A stretch of DNA of 64,000 nucleotides from NCBI GenBank assembly GCA_037892935.1, contig JAYXKI010000007.1, positions 1,178,001-1,242,000 on the forward strand, written 5' to 3'. The notes beneath the pieces were generated by a model. The model ran no database searches and was not told the origin of the DNA. It was given only the letters and a program-made list of their open reading frames with translations. This DNA comes from Phlebopus portentosus (lineage: Eukaryota; Basidiomycota; Agaricomycetes; Boletales; Boletinellaceae). A program made the translations under genes and the position numbers. Shown one piece after another: positions 10,201 through 21,000 of the stretch (position 1 is its first letter; each line of letters starts with the position of its first letter).

Positions 10201-12514
10201 TTTTCTTGGCTATGACAAATACTGGTGCGCAAGTGTTTGCCTTTTCTTCAGCTGGTACTCGGTTTCCTACAACACGAATCCATCCCTTCTTCAGGTCCTC
10301 ACGAATCCATTCTTCTACCGCTCGCTTTTCAGCAGGAGCGAGTGGATATACCGGTCCAGGTTTCGGGAGCTCTGCTCCTGGTAGGAGCTCGATCTTCATG
10401 TCCCATTGTCCCGACTTAGGTAGCCGCTTAGCAGCATCCTTGTCGAACCTATCCCTGAACTCCCATATTTGTTTTGGAAGAATGTCTTCGAGAGATTTGT
10501 CGCCAGCAGAGCCTGCCATCCTTTCATCGAGTGCTTTCTCTTGTGCATATTTTTGAGCTATGCTGTTGTACTTGAGAAGGCGTTCTCTCCGTGATGCAAC
10601 TTGTCGATGCTCTAGGCGGCAGATCCAGTGAGGAGGTTTGGGTGGCTCTCCTCTTCGAGAGGCGTCCTCTGCTTCCCCTAAGGTAGCAGGCTTGTGCGAT
10701 CCTAGGATACCCTTGAACTCCGTCTCAGATCCAGCTCTTCTCTCTAGCACTTTTCTTTCTACTTTGGGCGGCTGCATGACCGAGTCAACAGGTGTGCGCC
10801 ATCGGCGCCTCTTCTGCCCCTGCGAGAGCTCCTGCTCCATCATGGCATAATTCGAAATGAACCTGTTACCTTTACCGTTTGTTTTCCCTGTCGGAGCAGG
10901 GCCCTGCATTTGGTTCTTAAACCGTGGTCTTCGCGGGTGCACTTGAGCTCCCAAAGCTAGCCTACTTGATGATTGCGGCGTACTAACTTCGGCCCTGTGC
11001 CAATTGAGTGGGACTACCCTCCCTTTGGGGTGGACCACTTTCCTAGACACTAGCCTACCCTTGAACGGCGTCTCATGTCTAGTCACTCCTCGGTTTCTCG
11101 TAGGAGGAGTTCTCGCTAGGTGGCCGAACCTAGTACGCTTCGTGGCCTTAGTTCCACGGCGCTCCCGACCTGAAGTACTCCTGCTTGTACCTCTGCTTCG
11201 TGTGGTGAAGCTTACCGACTGCTTTTGCACTGCCAGGGTTGAGTCATTGTGGCCCTCGTGCACGGATGGAGGAGTCCACTCCACCCTTATACTCCTTATG
11301 ACAGGGTTTGAATCCGTACCACTTCCTCCGCTCTTCTGTCGACGCATCTTGAGAGGATCAGGTGCGTAGTGTCCAGGCTTTCCTCCTTTAGGTGGTACAC
11401 TAGGCTTCTTCCTTCTACTCGTATCAGATCCTTCTGCGTCGATTGTCATTTGTGCCTGTATTTCTTCCCGCACTCTCGCTTGGTCTTCAGATGTTGTTGG
11501 TGAGGTCGTTGTTCCCAGGCCTCCCTGAATCGCTATCAGCTGAAGACGCGCCATATACATGCCGCCATATTCATCGAGGAGTTCATCATGTTTGGCGCCC
11601 TTGTCCATTTCTCTGACCATGGTGCGGTATACTGCACCATCTGCATCCTCGAGACTGTTAAAGTTGTGCCAGTTTTGATCGTCCTTCGTTATTCGGCACT
11701 TGTCCCCGAACCAAAAGAATTTCCATCTTCCTTCTTGCTTGGCGAAGGAGAGTTCTGGCGGCTTGTGCATGACTTCTTCGAACGTGACAAGCGGTGCTGC
11801 TGATTCCTTTTCTTTTCCTTTGTCTGGTGGTATGATCGTAGGTTCTTCTTCTATGTCTTCCTTCTCGGTTTCTTGTCCTGTTTCGATGTCGCTGTGGTAA
11901 TAGACCCTAGTTTCCCAAGCTTCTTCCTTTTCATCATCGGCATCCCATTCGGGTGGAATGTAGTCTGGAATTCTTCGCCATCTTCTGCGTTTCCGGAGCT
12001 TCCTTGGGGCTAGGATTAGCTGTATGGAACGCAATCGTGCCGTTCCATTAAATGCAATTTCCTTCCCGCCTTTGCGAAGAATCCCCTTTGTCCAGTCGAT
12101 AGTTGGCTTATGCTGTTCAAGCCAATCATTTCCTATGAGAAACTTGTCTTCGTGTGTATCCACCACTGCGATGTCCATTAAACCTCTTGTAATCCCTGTG
12201 TCCACTATTGCTCTGACGTTCCGAGTCCATCCACCATGATTAATCGATCCATCGGCATTCCAGATGGTATAATTACCTTCTGCAGGCACTGTTCTCAGCC
12301 CTAGGCTCTGTACAACCATGGGGCTAATAGTAGTGATCGCAGATCCGGAGTCAATCATAGCCGAGAGATTAACCTTTTTCTGTCCCTGAATGACGTCAAT
12401 GGGTATAGTGGGATGGTTGGAGTTTGGTCTAGCAATAGTCCATCGGCGCTTTATCTCTTGTGTGTCCTTCGAGCCCTCGCCAGTGTCCGATGTTGACTGG
12501 CGGCCCTTCAAAAA
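7220..12514 (-). pseudogene. pol: pol of the inner element (protease-RT-RNase H-integrase-chromodomain), broken
   Basis: One reading frame from about 12511 to 7220 contains aspartic protease (IDSGSA), reverse transcriptase (VINYRGLNAV, TLDLRSGYNN, YLDDIIIY), RNase H (LETDASNFAMGAVLSQ), zinc-binding integrase (HPGLQKTIDKL...CDVCQRTK), the DDE core (TMDYVTGLP, ISDRGPQF, HPQTDGQTERVNQ) and a C-terminal chromodomain (YEVEAI...YQVKWLGYPEEENTWEP). Two in-frame stops interrupt it: TAG at 9896-9898 inside RT, just before the YLDD box, and TGA at 9128-9130 at the end of RNase H. Upstream, a T5 run at 12510-12514 puts pol one base out of frame with the gag-side sequence ending EEDSEEDF. There is no ATG; the TTG at 12511 is not a credible start. 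The ORF pieces are remnants of one gene, not separate genes. Confidence 0.88.
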
Positions 12515-12660
12515 TCCTCCTCGGAATCCTCCTCGAGGGCATACGAAGCCCGTTCCTTACGCCTTGGTAACTTCGTCTTCTTGTCCAGTAGTTCCTCCAT
12601 TTCAGAATCGCTGCTAATCCCAACTTCCCGGCGTTTTAGGAAGCGGCCAGTCTTGCCAGA

Positions 12661-13529
12661 TCATCTCTTCTGCACCCGTCTCTTGTAGTTGGTTCGGTGT
12701 CCACGGCTTCCCTGTGTGTCTCGCCCTACATTATTGCAGTCCCGTGCGAAGTGACCTGTCTTGCCGCATGCTCAGCATATCCCGGCATCTCCTCGGGTCC
12801 CCCTAGTAAAGCGCCTAGACATGTCGATGTCCATAGGCTCACCCAGAAACTCAGCTGGACGCGAGCTTCTGGGGGCACTGGCGTGTACGATACTGCCTGC
12901 CCATCTTTAAACATAGGGGTGTACTTCCTATTGCTGCCTATCACTTTGGCAGCCATCAGACTGGCCTCCAGATTACTAGCGTTCTCCTTCCATTGGTTCA
13001 GGTCCCATTCTGGGTGGTCTGTATTCATAAGCAGGGCCTTTAGGATCGTTTGATTGAGTCCCCTCTTGTACTCGTAAATCAGTGCCTGATGATCATAGTG
13101 CTTTGGCAGCCTCATCCTAATGTCGTCAAAGGCCCTGTTATACTGCTTCACCTGCGCCCGTTCCTGATAAATCGTCCTAATATTCCGCTCGGCTTCTTCT
13201 TGAAGTTCAAAAATGCCATTGTGGTTGAGCGCTAATTCGTTCCATAGATCGTCCTCGCTGTCCCATCCACCCTTCTTGTCTATAACAAGCTTGCCATCCG
13301 CATCTCGCTTGTAGGTGGAGACTAATTGATTTCTGTTCACGGCCCACTTGCCATTAACCCAAGTCTGAGCTTGACCTCGCAGACATTCTAAAATAATCTT
13401 AACCCTCTTGACTGGGTCGCTCGGATGTTTTTCATTCAACCGGCTGATCATTTGATTCTGGAAGTTCTCAAGCGACTCATAAGGGTTTCCCTTAAACAAG
13501 GGATACTTCATGATATCTTTGTTTGACAT
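12661..13529 (-). pseudogene. gag: gag of the inner element, frameshifted in the zinc-knuckle region
   Basis: The ATG at 13529 opens a 267-codon frame (NKDIMKYPLFKGNPYESLEN, CLRGQAQTWVNGKW) typical of Ty3/gypsy capsid. Around 12848-12860 the natural continuation moves to another frame: EPMDIDMSRRF is readable there, followed by a CCHC knuckle whose second residue is a stop (C-stop-ACGKTGHFARDC, TGA at 12772-12774, presumably TGG in the parent). A further TGA is at 12661-12663, after which the same frame runs on to 12515. So one frameshift plus two nonsense codons separate capsid from protease. Confidence 0.85.
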
Positions 13530-13726
13530 AATGACCTAGACGAATTCAACCAACATTTTTATGAGTATCACCTTCATTCAGCGCATTACAATAATACATG
13601 GTTTAGTAGCTAAGTTATCCAGCGAGTACCACCTCCGCTTTCCAACTAGCCACCTTACCCTTCCTCCCCGGTCGGTTCTTGGGCGTCTTTCTTCTTCCTG
13701 GCAAGCTCCCAGCTCTAAACCAGGGC

Positions 13727-15634
13727 CTATCTCCTTTCTTCCCGAGCTTCGTATCGTTCCTCGCTGCTTTCGTGTTCCTCGCTTTCCTCTTCTGTCTCCC
13801 ATTCGTCGTTCGCATCGAAGTACTCTTGATCCTCGCTGGTTGGCTCTTCTACATTGTTACCTCGCACCCAAACTACCATCGCGATGTTCGCTACCCCCTG
13901 CCTCGGTGGTCCCTCTCGTATGTCGAGAGAGACCGATGGTATAGGGCAGCTGTTAGGACGAATGATAGGATCATAGATATAATCAGAGTCTGGGGAGTAC
14001 TCACTGACCGCCTGGAGCCTTGCTTCTCTCTCCTCAAGCTCAAGAGCACTTGGAGTAGGCGATCCTGGCGGCGAGTCCTGGTGCGGGTATTGAAGGTGGT
14101 TCCTTTCGATGTAGTGGCCATTCCATCCCAGCCGTTGAATCGCTCCCTCGACGAGTTCTCCCTGTTCATTCCACATGAGCTCCCGGATTCCCGTGCCATA
14201 CCCTGTTTCCGCCGTGTTGTCCGCCTCCCATGCTTCCCCAGCATCGGGAGGCGGTCCCCATCCGTCGTTGGATGGCCAGGGCTGTGGTGACTCGGGAATC
14301 ACCTCCCTCAGCAGTTCTTCTGCTTGCTGGTCCAGGCTTCCGGGTTGCGTTTCTGTGGAGACGTAGTCCGGGAGATCTTCTTCAACTTCGATGCTTCCTT
14401 CGACTTCCTGTTCCTCTTGGGCGAGCACAGCAGGTGCTACCAGCCCTCGTTCCGCAACTACCTCAGCGACATAGTTCCTTCCAACTTCTACTGCCTGCTG
14501 TCGTAACTGCGATGACGGTTGTCCTGTTTGAGTGTCCATTCCTTCAGGTTCCCTGCTCTGGCGAATGATCTCAACCATCTGATCCACAAAGCGTTCACTT
14601 GCTGGGATCAGGTGGGGCATCTGGTCGTCGTCGGAGTCCGAGCTCACGCTTTCGAAGCGGCTGGCTAGACCTAGGCCTCTACCTTGCAGCGGGGAGTCAG
14701 GGCTCAACCTCGCCCTTCCTCGCCTAGCTCGCTGCGTCAGGTAGGATTGACGAAGCCTAATCGTTTGTTGGATCCGACGAATGCCTTCCGTGATCGAGTA
14801 CTGGGCCACGAGTTCTTCCTCGGCATTGCTGATCCGGGCTCAAATAGCCTCAACCTGTTCGACCAGGTAGCTAGCCTGTGTGTGTAACTGCAGGAAGTCC
14901 GTACCAGTGAGCCGAATAATCTCTTGCTGGGAGTTGACCACTTGTTGAACAAGGGCTGACTGACTGCCCTGAATGGCCATTGTTACCGCTCCCAGAATAC
15001 GAGCCTGAAGAATACCGAACGCATAGTTGATCCATACGTCTCGCTGTTCGCCTTCTCGCCTGAGGTTGGTGATGACTGCCTCGGCGATCGCATCCCCGAC
15101 ATGTCCCTGAATATGCGCCAGAAACTCCCCCAGTGTCTGTCCTTCTACGGTAAGGTTCTCGGAGTATTGAGAGCCCATGTCGTAGAGTCGAGCGACAGTA
15201 GCTGTGAGAGTTCTGAGGGACCGATCAACGCTAGTAAGTCGATTGTCGAGGTCGATGACGGCGTGTCGCAGGGCGGAGACAACTTGGTTGGGTTGCCCGT
15301 CAGCACTGACCATTCGGTCCAAGCGTCCGTGTAGACTGTCGAGTCGTTCGCTGATGCGTGCCAGAGCGGATTCCATACGTTCTCCAGGTCCGGGTTGAGG
15401 AACTGCCAGTCGTTGAGTTTGGAGTAGAAATCTCCGACCGGCACGACGGAATGGGGAACTTCTTTCGTTGTCTTGCCGTTCCACCCACGTCCATAGCGTT
15501 CCAAAGCCTCGAAGAAGGCTGATTCGACCTCGGAGTTGTTGAGCAATGACGTATACCATGGAAGAAAACCAGACGATGCAGAGTGTAAACCAGAGACTAG
15601 ACCAACCAACTTGCCACAGTTCCATCGGTGACAT
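13727..15634 (-). pseudogene. Pre-gag ORF of the inner element: membrane/coiled-coil-like protein, one nonsense codon
   Basis: Two ORFs in one frame, 15634-14840 (264 aa) and 14809-13727 (360 aa), are separated only by TGA at 14840-14842; reading through gives EQVEAI-stop-ARISNAEEELVAQ. The N-terminal part has a hydrophobic stretch (SLWFTLCIVWFSSMVYVIA), then a heptad-like region rich in L, R and S (residues about 85-200). The second half is acidic and Pro/Ser/Gln-rich. No known domain was recognised. A cluster of coding capacity between 5' LTR and gag is unusual for Ty3/gypsy elements. The first 160 codons overlap the ORF at 15145-16014, so its true start may be nearer 15400. Confidence 0.45.
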
Positions 15635-16014
15635 AGTTGTTTCGCAGTAGTATAGTTGCCTTGATAAACTTGTAAAAGGACTTGATGGAGGAAATGAGAA
15701 TGTTCGAGTAGGGTGTATTCGAACGCTTTATATTCCTGACACAGGGCGAGTAGTTCTTCTTCAACCGGCGTAGGACCTCTGAGTGCTTCCCAATTAAAAC
15801 TGTGTCCGTTCAATAGGTTGTCCGCGTGTACAAGCAAGAACTTCCTTCCAACTCTTTCGTGTCTTTCGGCGTTGATTCGAAGCTCCAGGGCGGATAGTAT
15901 AACCGACCGGTAGGGTTCTAGGATAGGGGTGTTTGAGTGCTTCTTACCTCGATAGAAGTTTATCGTGCGAAACGCCGAATTGACTTCTTTCGAATGTATG
16001 GAGCGCTCTAACAA
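15145..16014 (-). CDS. First ORF after the 5' LTR of the inner element (289 aa), function unknown
   Basis: It begins about 185 nt inside the 5' LTR and is open for 289 codons. The composition is protein-like for the first two thirds (VILSALELRINAERHERVGR, FNWEALRGPTPVEEELLAL, YKAFEYTLLEHSHFLHQVLL, SAFFEALERYGRGW). The last third overlaps, in another frame, the beginning of the 13727-15634 ORF, where that frame looks the better coding one. This suggests a frameshift or splice near 15400 joining the two into one long protein. No family was recognised. Whether it is an acquired host gene or an N-terminal extension of gag is open. Confidence 0.45.
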   Translation of the reverse strand: MLERSIHSKEVNSAFRTINFYRGKKHSNTPILEPYRSVILSALELRINAERHERVGRKFLLVHADNLLNGHSFNWEALRGPTPVEEELLALCQEYKAFEYTLLEHSHFLHQVLLQVYQGNYTTAKQLCHRWNCGKLVGLVSGLHSASSGFLPWYTSLLNNSEVESAFFEALERYGRGWNGKTTKEVPHSVVPVGDFYSKLNDWQFLNPDLENVWNPLWHASANDSTVYTDAWTEWSVLTGNPTKLSPPCDTPSSTSTIDLLALIGPSELSQLLSLDSTTWALNTPRTLP

Positions 16015-16197
16015 AACTCCGATGGAGTGTATAAGCCTGCTTTAGCCATTGACGATACGCTTATCGGTGATCAGCTAACTGTATTAACAGGCACAGAAGA
16101 AACCCTCCTAGGGCAGAGCAATACTTACTGATCGATAGTGGGTATTGCACTATGAAACAGCAAGATTGATTATCCCAGGATTGGAGCAAAATTATAA

Positions 16198-17802
16198 TGT
16201 TAGGACCAGTATTTTCGGACGAGGTGGTTAGTCCGAGCGTACCGGAACAAGTCCCTGCTTCCTCCTTCTGACAATGTACAATTGGAGAGTAGAGTAGCGA
16301 AGGTTAGATGTACTACTAAGAAGCGAGCTATAGGCTCAAGCTTGACCCAGCAGTAGAGCAGAGGTTCAATCAAAGGGGTACAGTTATGATTGAAAGTACA
16401 AAATAATTTTGCTGAGGGACAACACCCCGCTCAGCTGGCGCCTTAAATAAAGTTTCTACTGAATACTACCGACTACCAAATACTACCGACCATGCCTCGC
16501 TATTGGTTAGGACAATGTGTTTCAGCTGGTGTCACTACTACTCTCTTGAGTCTGTAGTACCACTGACAACTCTGGTGGTGCTACCAAAACTCCTGGTTGC
16601 ACCACCGACTACTTCCTTCCCTATTAGGCAGGCCCTAATTTCCTTCCGTTCCGAAGAAGCTTTCCCCAGGCTTCTATCGATCTCCGTTCCTATCACATGT
16701 TAATCCTTAACGCCAAACCTCCCACGAGAGACTTCTTCCCTGTGCCGCGATCTCGCTTCGCCGGCGCTCCGTTACTCCGGCCGAGCTTCTGCCGTTAGTC
16801 TTCCATCATGGGGCTGACCGTTATCTCGGGATTTGGGATCGGCAACCCCTGCCGATCATCGGAGATTAACCTCGGCGGCTGTGTAAATTTAGCAGACACC
16901 CTTCTGTGCCTAGCCGCGATATCGATGTCGGAGAATTGTAGTCCGGTACCCGTCGTTAACCTGTATCTTCTCCCCAGGTGATTCGTCCCGCGCCATTCGT
17001 CGACTGTAATAACCCCTTCTTCCGATCGTTCCCATGCTTCTAGCATTCGATCCGTTGCTTCTTCGATAAGCCTTTCGACGTCCGATGGTGCCCTGTAATA
17101 GATCGGCCAATCGACTTCCACTGCAGTGTTTCGACACAAGGTCTGGTGACGATGCTGATTGATCCAAGCTCTCACGCCAACCTTTAGTGCATAGATATCC
17201 CTATCGCCAAGCCATACAGATACCTCGTGGTCGTATGCGCTCATTCCGCGGTTCGGTAATGGTTGGTCAAACGTTCGTTCTGAGGGTCCGGGTTTATGCC
17301 GAATCTTGACATCGGCTCCTTCCCTAGTTACTAAGCGCTCCACGAAGTTCTTGAGGAGCCACTCCGAAAGAACCCAACTCCTTTGGTATGCCAAATAGCA
17401 GTTTGTACAGACCAGGCTTTCGTGAACAAAGCGTCTGGTTGCACTATGTCGATATCGTCTCTTCTGCAGGAGTTCCACGTATCTTGCGATGTTCCGTTCT
17501 TCCATGTCCACGTAGCTTCGCTCTGGTGGAGGAGTATGTCCAATATGCATTCCAGCTAGTCCTTGCTGTAAATCGTATGGGTCCTCCCTTTCGTCGCGTT
17601 CATCCTCGTAATATCGTCGATCGGGTTCCTCTTGAATATATTCCACAGCGACCTCCCCAGGCCCTTGCTGTACTAGTGGGTGAGAATCGTCTCCACTATT
17701 CTGTCCTTGAAGCCTTTCGAAATGCTCTGGATTGGGCTGCATAATTCGGTGTGTAAAGCGTCTGATACCACGCCGCATTGTATATCCACAATTTTCGTAA
17801 CA
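16198..17802 (-). repeat. 5' LTR of the inner retroelement (1605 bp)
   Basis: Partner of 5100-6704, same length. The TATA-like box CTTTATTTAAGG is at 16441-16452 (minus). Just inside the LTR the sequence reads TTATAATTTTGCTCC, which is not an obvious tRNA primer site. Confidence 0.93.
16795..17778 (-). CDS. U3-encoded 327-aa protein of the inner element (5' LTR copy)
   Basis: Same ORF as 5697-6680, ATG at 17778, 24 nt into the LTR. It differs by two residues (R for S near 235, T for S near 279). Being upstream of the presumed TATA box it should not be transcribed from this LTR's own promoter; the 3' LTR copy would be the one carried in the genomic RNA. Confidence 0.55.
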   Translation of the reverse strand: MRRGIRRFTHRIMQPNPEHFERLQGQNSGDDSHPLVQQGPGEVAVEYIQEEPDRRYYEDERDEREDPYDLQQGLAGMHIGHTPPPERSYVDMEERNIARYVELLQKRRYRHSATRRFVHESLVCTNCYLAYQRSWVLSEWLLKNFVERLVTREGADVKIRHKPGPSERTFDQPLPNRGMSAYDHEVSVWLGDRDIYALKVGVRAWINQHRHQTLCRNTAVEVDWPIYYRAPSDVERLIEEATDRMLEAWERSEEGVITVDEWRGTNHLGRRYRLTTGTGLQFSDIDIAARHRRVSAKFTQPPRLISDDRQGLPIPNPEITVSPMMED

Positions 17803-17807
17803 AGATA
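17803..17807. repeat. Target-site duplication AGATA of the inner retroelement (right copy)
   Basis: AGATA directly follows the CA end of the inner 5' LTR and matches 5095-5099. After it the outer element's LTR resumes with CCTAGGTCGCAG. Confidence 0.93.
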
Positions 17808-18076
17808 CCTAGGTCGCAGTGAAGGTAAGTAGAATAGAAAGACAAGGAACGAAAGAGTCAAACTATCTACTTATATAGACTTTGGGCACGGGAAAGGTCT
17901 ACCCTAATGGGAAGTCACATGACAAGGAATGGGATGATTAGTGAGCGTGATAGAACATTGTGGAATGTTCCGGCAAAAGGATGAATAAGCGCATAAGAAA
18001 AAATAAAAGAAAAGAAAAGAATATTAAAATAAATGATGACGTCAGAAAAGAAAAGGAAAATGTTCGAGTCCTTACA
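17808..18076 (-). repeat. Second part of the split left (3') LTR of the outer element
   Basis: Together with 4911-5099 it makes 458 bp, exactly the length of the right LTR. It contains a perfect cAMP-response-like palindrome TGACGTCA near 18037 that reads TGACATCA in the right LTR. Confidence 0.92.
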
Positions 18077-18089
18077 TCACCCCCCCTTC
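18077..18089 (-). promoter_or_regulatory. Polypurine tract of the outer element, overlapping the pol stop codon
   Basis: Minus-strand GAAGGGGGGGTGA ends directly at the LTR start TGTAAGG. The final TGA is the pol stop, so coding and priming functions share the same bases. Confidence 0.75.
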
Positions 18090-21000
18090 AAGGTTGGGCA
18101 TCCCGACCAACCACATAAGCCTTCTGAGGACGTGAACTTGTACAGCGCTTGCAGGCTTTGTCGAGGTATCGTTAGCTTCCTTGGAGCTCCAGGATGTTTG
18201 CGGTAGAATTCTTGAATTGACTCCTGCGCATTATCCTTGACGTCGGATTCTGGCTGCCAAGTCGCCTCCTCATATCCAACCCACTTGACCAGGAATTGGA
18301 GCTTGCCTCGATGCAGACGCGAGTCGAGTATTTCTTCAACCTCGTACTCTTCCTGCTCATCAATGATCACTGGCGGTGGTGGAGGTGGTTTCTTCTGCGA
18401 TTCAAAGGACGGTTGGACGGCTGGTTTGAGCAAGATCTCATTGAAAACTGGATGGACCTTCTTCCAGGTCTTCGGTAGTTTGAGTCTGTATGCGCTTGCG
18501 CCAACCTTTTCCACTACCTCAAAGGGACCAAACCATTTATCATCCATCTTCTTCGTCGGTCGGATCGTCTTGATATTTTGTCCATCTAAGAAGACTTTCT
18601 GCCCTGCCTCATAGGTAATGGACTTCCCAGCATGGCGGTCGTAGAAATGCTTCATGTCTTCGTTTGCTTGGGTTAGGTTACCTTGAGCGAGTTCGTGCAC
18701 CTCCTTGACATGTTTGACAAATTCTTCTGCTGACAGGTTCGATGATGCCGTTCCAACCCCCGTGAAGTCTAAGGGGTGCATTCCCGTATTGACGAAGAAG
18801 GGAGATAGCTTCATCGCTGAATGTTCACGATTGTTGTATGCGAATTCTGCGAGAGCCAGCCAGTCCGCCCAGTCCGACTGCCGATGGTTGACGTATAGCT
18901 GCAGGTATTGTTCTAGTTCCTGATTAACCCGCTCTGTCTGTCCGTCAGTTTGTGGGTGATACGCTGTCGATGGGTTGCCTTCAATGTGGAGGAGCTTGTA
19001 CAACTCCTTCATCATCTTTGCATCGAATTGCACCCCTCGGTCATGAATGATCTTCCGTGGTAGTCCGTGTAATCGGAAGACGTGGTCTCTGTAGATCCTA
19101 GCCATGCCTTCCGCCGTTAACTTTGTCGTTGTTGGAATTGCATGGATTTGTTTGCTAAAGCGATCGACCACTACGCAAATCGCATTGAACCCATTCGATT
19201 CTGGCAACTCTCCGATTAGGTCGACCGTGACAATCTGCCATGGCGCCTCCGGCACCTCATTAGGGTGCAAAACCTTTGCTCTCGTTGTCCTTAGAGCCTT
19301 CGTCCGCTGACAACGATCACACCCCCGCACGTACACCCGCACATCTGCACTCATCCTCGGCCACCAGTACCTGCGTGCTATCAGCTGGATCGTCTTTGTT
19401 GCTCCTGGATGTCCTGCCAGGGTCGAGTCATGGTGTTCCTTCATGACGTCCTCTCTGATGCTCGCTGGTACATATAGTCGGCGGCCCTTTCTCCACATGT
19501 CCCCTCTCTTCTCGACGTCCTTCGGCCTCACTCCCTCGTCCTCTTGTCTCTGCGCTTCCACGACCTTTTCAACGAGTATTTCTCTTGACGTCTGAACCAT
19601 TCCTCTAACCAGCCATTCCTTCTTGATGAAAGTCACGTTCTCATTATCGCGCTCGCCCTTGTCATAATCCGCCCGGCGTGACAACAGATCAGCTTTTCCC
19701 AACGTCTTTCCGGGTTTATGGACTAGCGTGAAATCAAACTCAGCTAAATCGAGTCGCCAACGAGCTTGTCGACGATTTAACTTCTGCGGCGATCGGAAGT
19801 ACGTTAGATTTGCATGGTCTGTCCATACCTCAAAAGGTTGGTTAGCTCCCTGGAGATATTGTCGCCATTCCTTTAGGGCTTGAACGATGGCGAGCATTTC
19901 CTTGTCGTAAATCTCATAGTTTCGCTCTGCCTCTAGGAATGTTGACGACCGATAAGCGATCACCTTCCATTTACCGTCTTGTTTCTGGAGAAGGACTCCA
20001 CCAGTCGCAAAGTCCGACGCATCTGCTTCTACACGGAAAGGTTCCTCGTTGTTGGGTATCGCTAACACGGGAGGTCTACTCAAACGACGCTTCAATTCCT
20101 CAAACGCTGCCTGTTCATCTTCGCCCCATTTCCATTCCACCTTACCCGTTAGGGTAGTCAAGGGTTTGACGACTGAACTGTAATCCTTAATAAAACGTCG
20201 CAACCAATTTCCTAATCCCAGGAATTGTTGCAGTTCGTGGACGTTCCTTGGAACTGGCCAGTCCTGTACTGCCGCCGTCTTCTTGGGATCCATTCGAACT
20301 TCGCCATTGCCAATAATGTGCCTGAGGTACTTGACTGTATCAACTTCGAACTCGCACTTCTGCGGCTTTAGGAAAAGTCCGTTTTGGCGAAGGATCTCAA
20401 AGACTCGTTTGGTGCGTCTGCGGTGTTCTTCTAGATCATTCGAGAAGATGAGAATGTCGTCGAGGTAAATGATGACGATACCCTCATGAATTAGCTCCCG
20501 AAAGATGTCATTCATAAAGCCTTGGAACGTCGCTGGTGCATTACACAAGTCGAAGAACATGACTGTGGGTTCGAATAAGCCTAGATTTGTCCGGAACGCT
20601 GCCTTCCACTCGTCTCCCTCGCGAATCCGGATGTTGTAGTATCCCCAACGAACGTCGAGCTTCGTGATGTACCTTGCATCCTTAACCTTGTCGATGAGCT
20701 CATTTATCAGTGGCAACGGGTATTTGTTCTTGACCGTTCCTTCATTGAGCTTTCGATAGTCTTGGATTGCTCGTAAGCTCCCATCCTCTTTCTTGATAAA
20801 GAAGAATGGTGACGCCATTGGAGACTTCGACTGTCGGATACGTCCTGACGCTAGGTTTTCCTCAATGAACTCCCTCATTGCTTCTTGTTCTTTTGGCGAT
20901 AACGGGTAAACCTTGCAGTCACTGGGTTTGAAATCTGGTTTCAGGTCAATAGCATGGTCCCACGTTCGGTGGTTTGGTAAGCGTTCGAACAATTCCTCAC

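Larger units (their letters stand above)
5100..17802 (-). mobile_element. Inner Ty3/gypsy chromovirus with 1605-bp LTRs, nested in the outer element's LTR
   Basis: Two 1605-bp direct repeats (5100-6704 and 16198-17802) begin TG and end CA. They are flanked by a perfect AGATA target duplication (5095-5099, 17803-17807). The internal part is read on the minus strand: extra ORFs at 13727-16014, gag around 12661-13529, then protease, reverse transcriptase, RNase H, integrase and chromodomain at 7220-12514. A purine tract lies beside the 3' LTR. The LTRs differ at about 9 sites, so insertion is recent and, as nesting demands, later than the outer element. Gag and pol carry several stops and frameshifts, so this copy probably cannot move by itself. 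Each LTR also holds a 327-codon ORF. Confidence 0.93.

Noticed and set aside
9896..12511. Treating the three inner pol ORFs as separate genes
   Set aside because: They share one frame and split known domains (RT before YLDD, end of RNase H), so they are parts of one broken gene.
13679..14290. Plus-strand 203-codon ORF
   Set aside because: Antisense shadow of the pre-gag reading frame; composition is mirror-like and low complexity.
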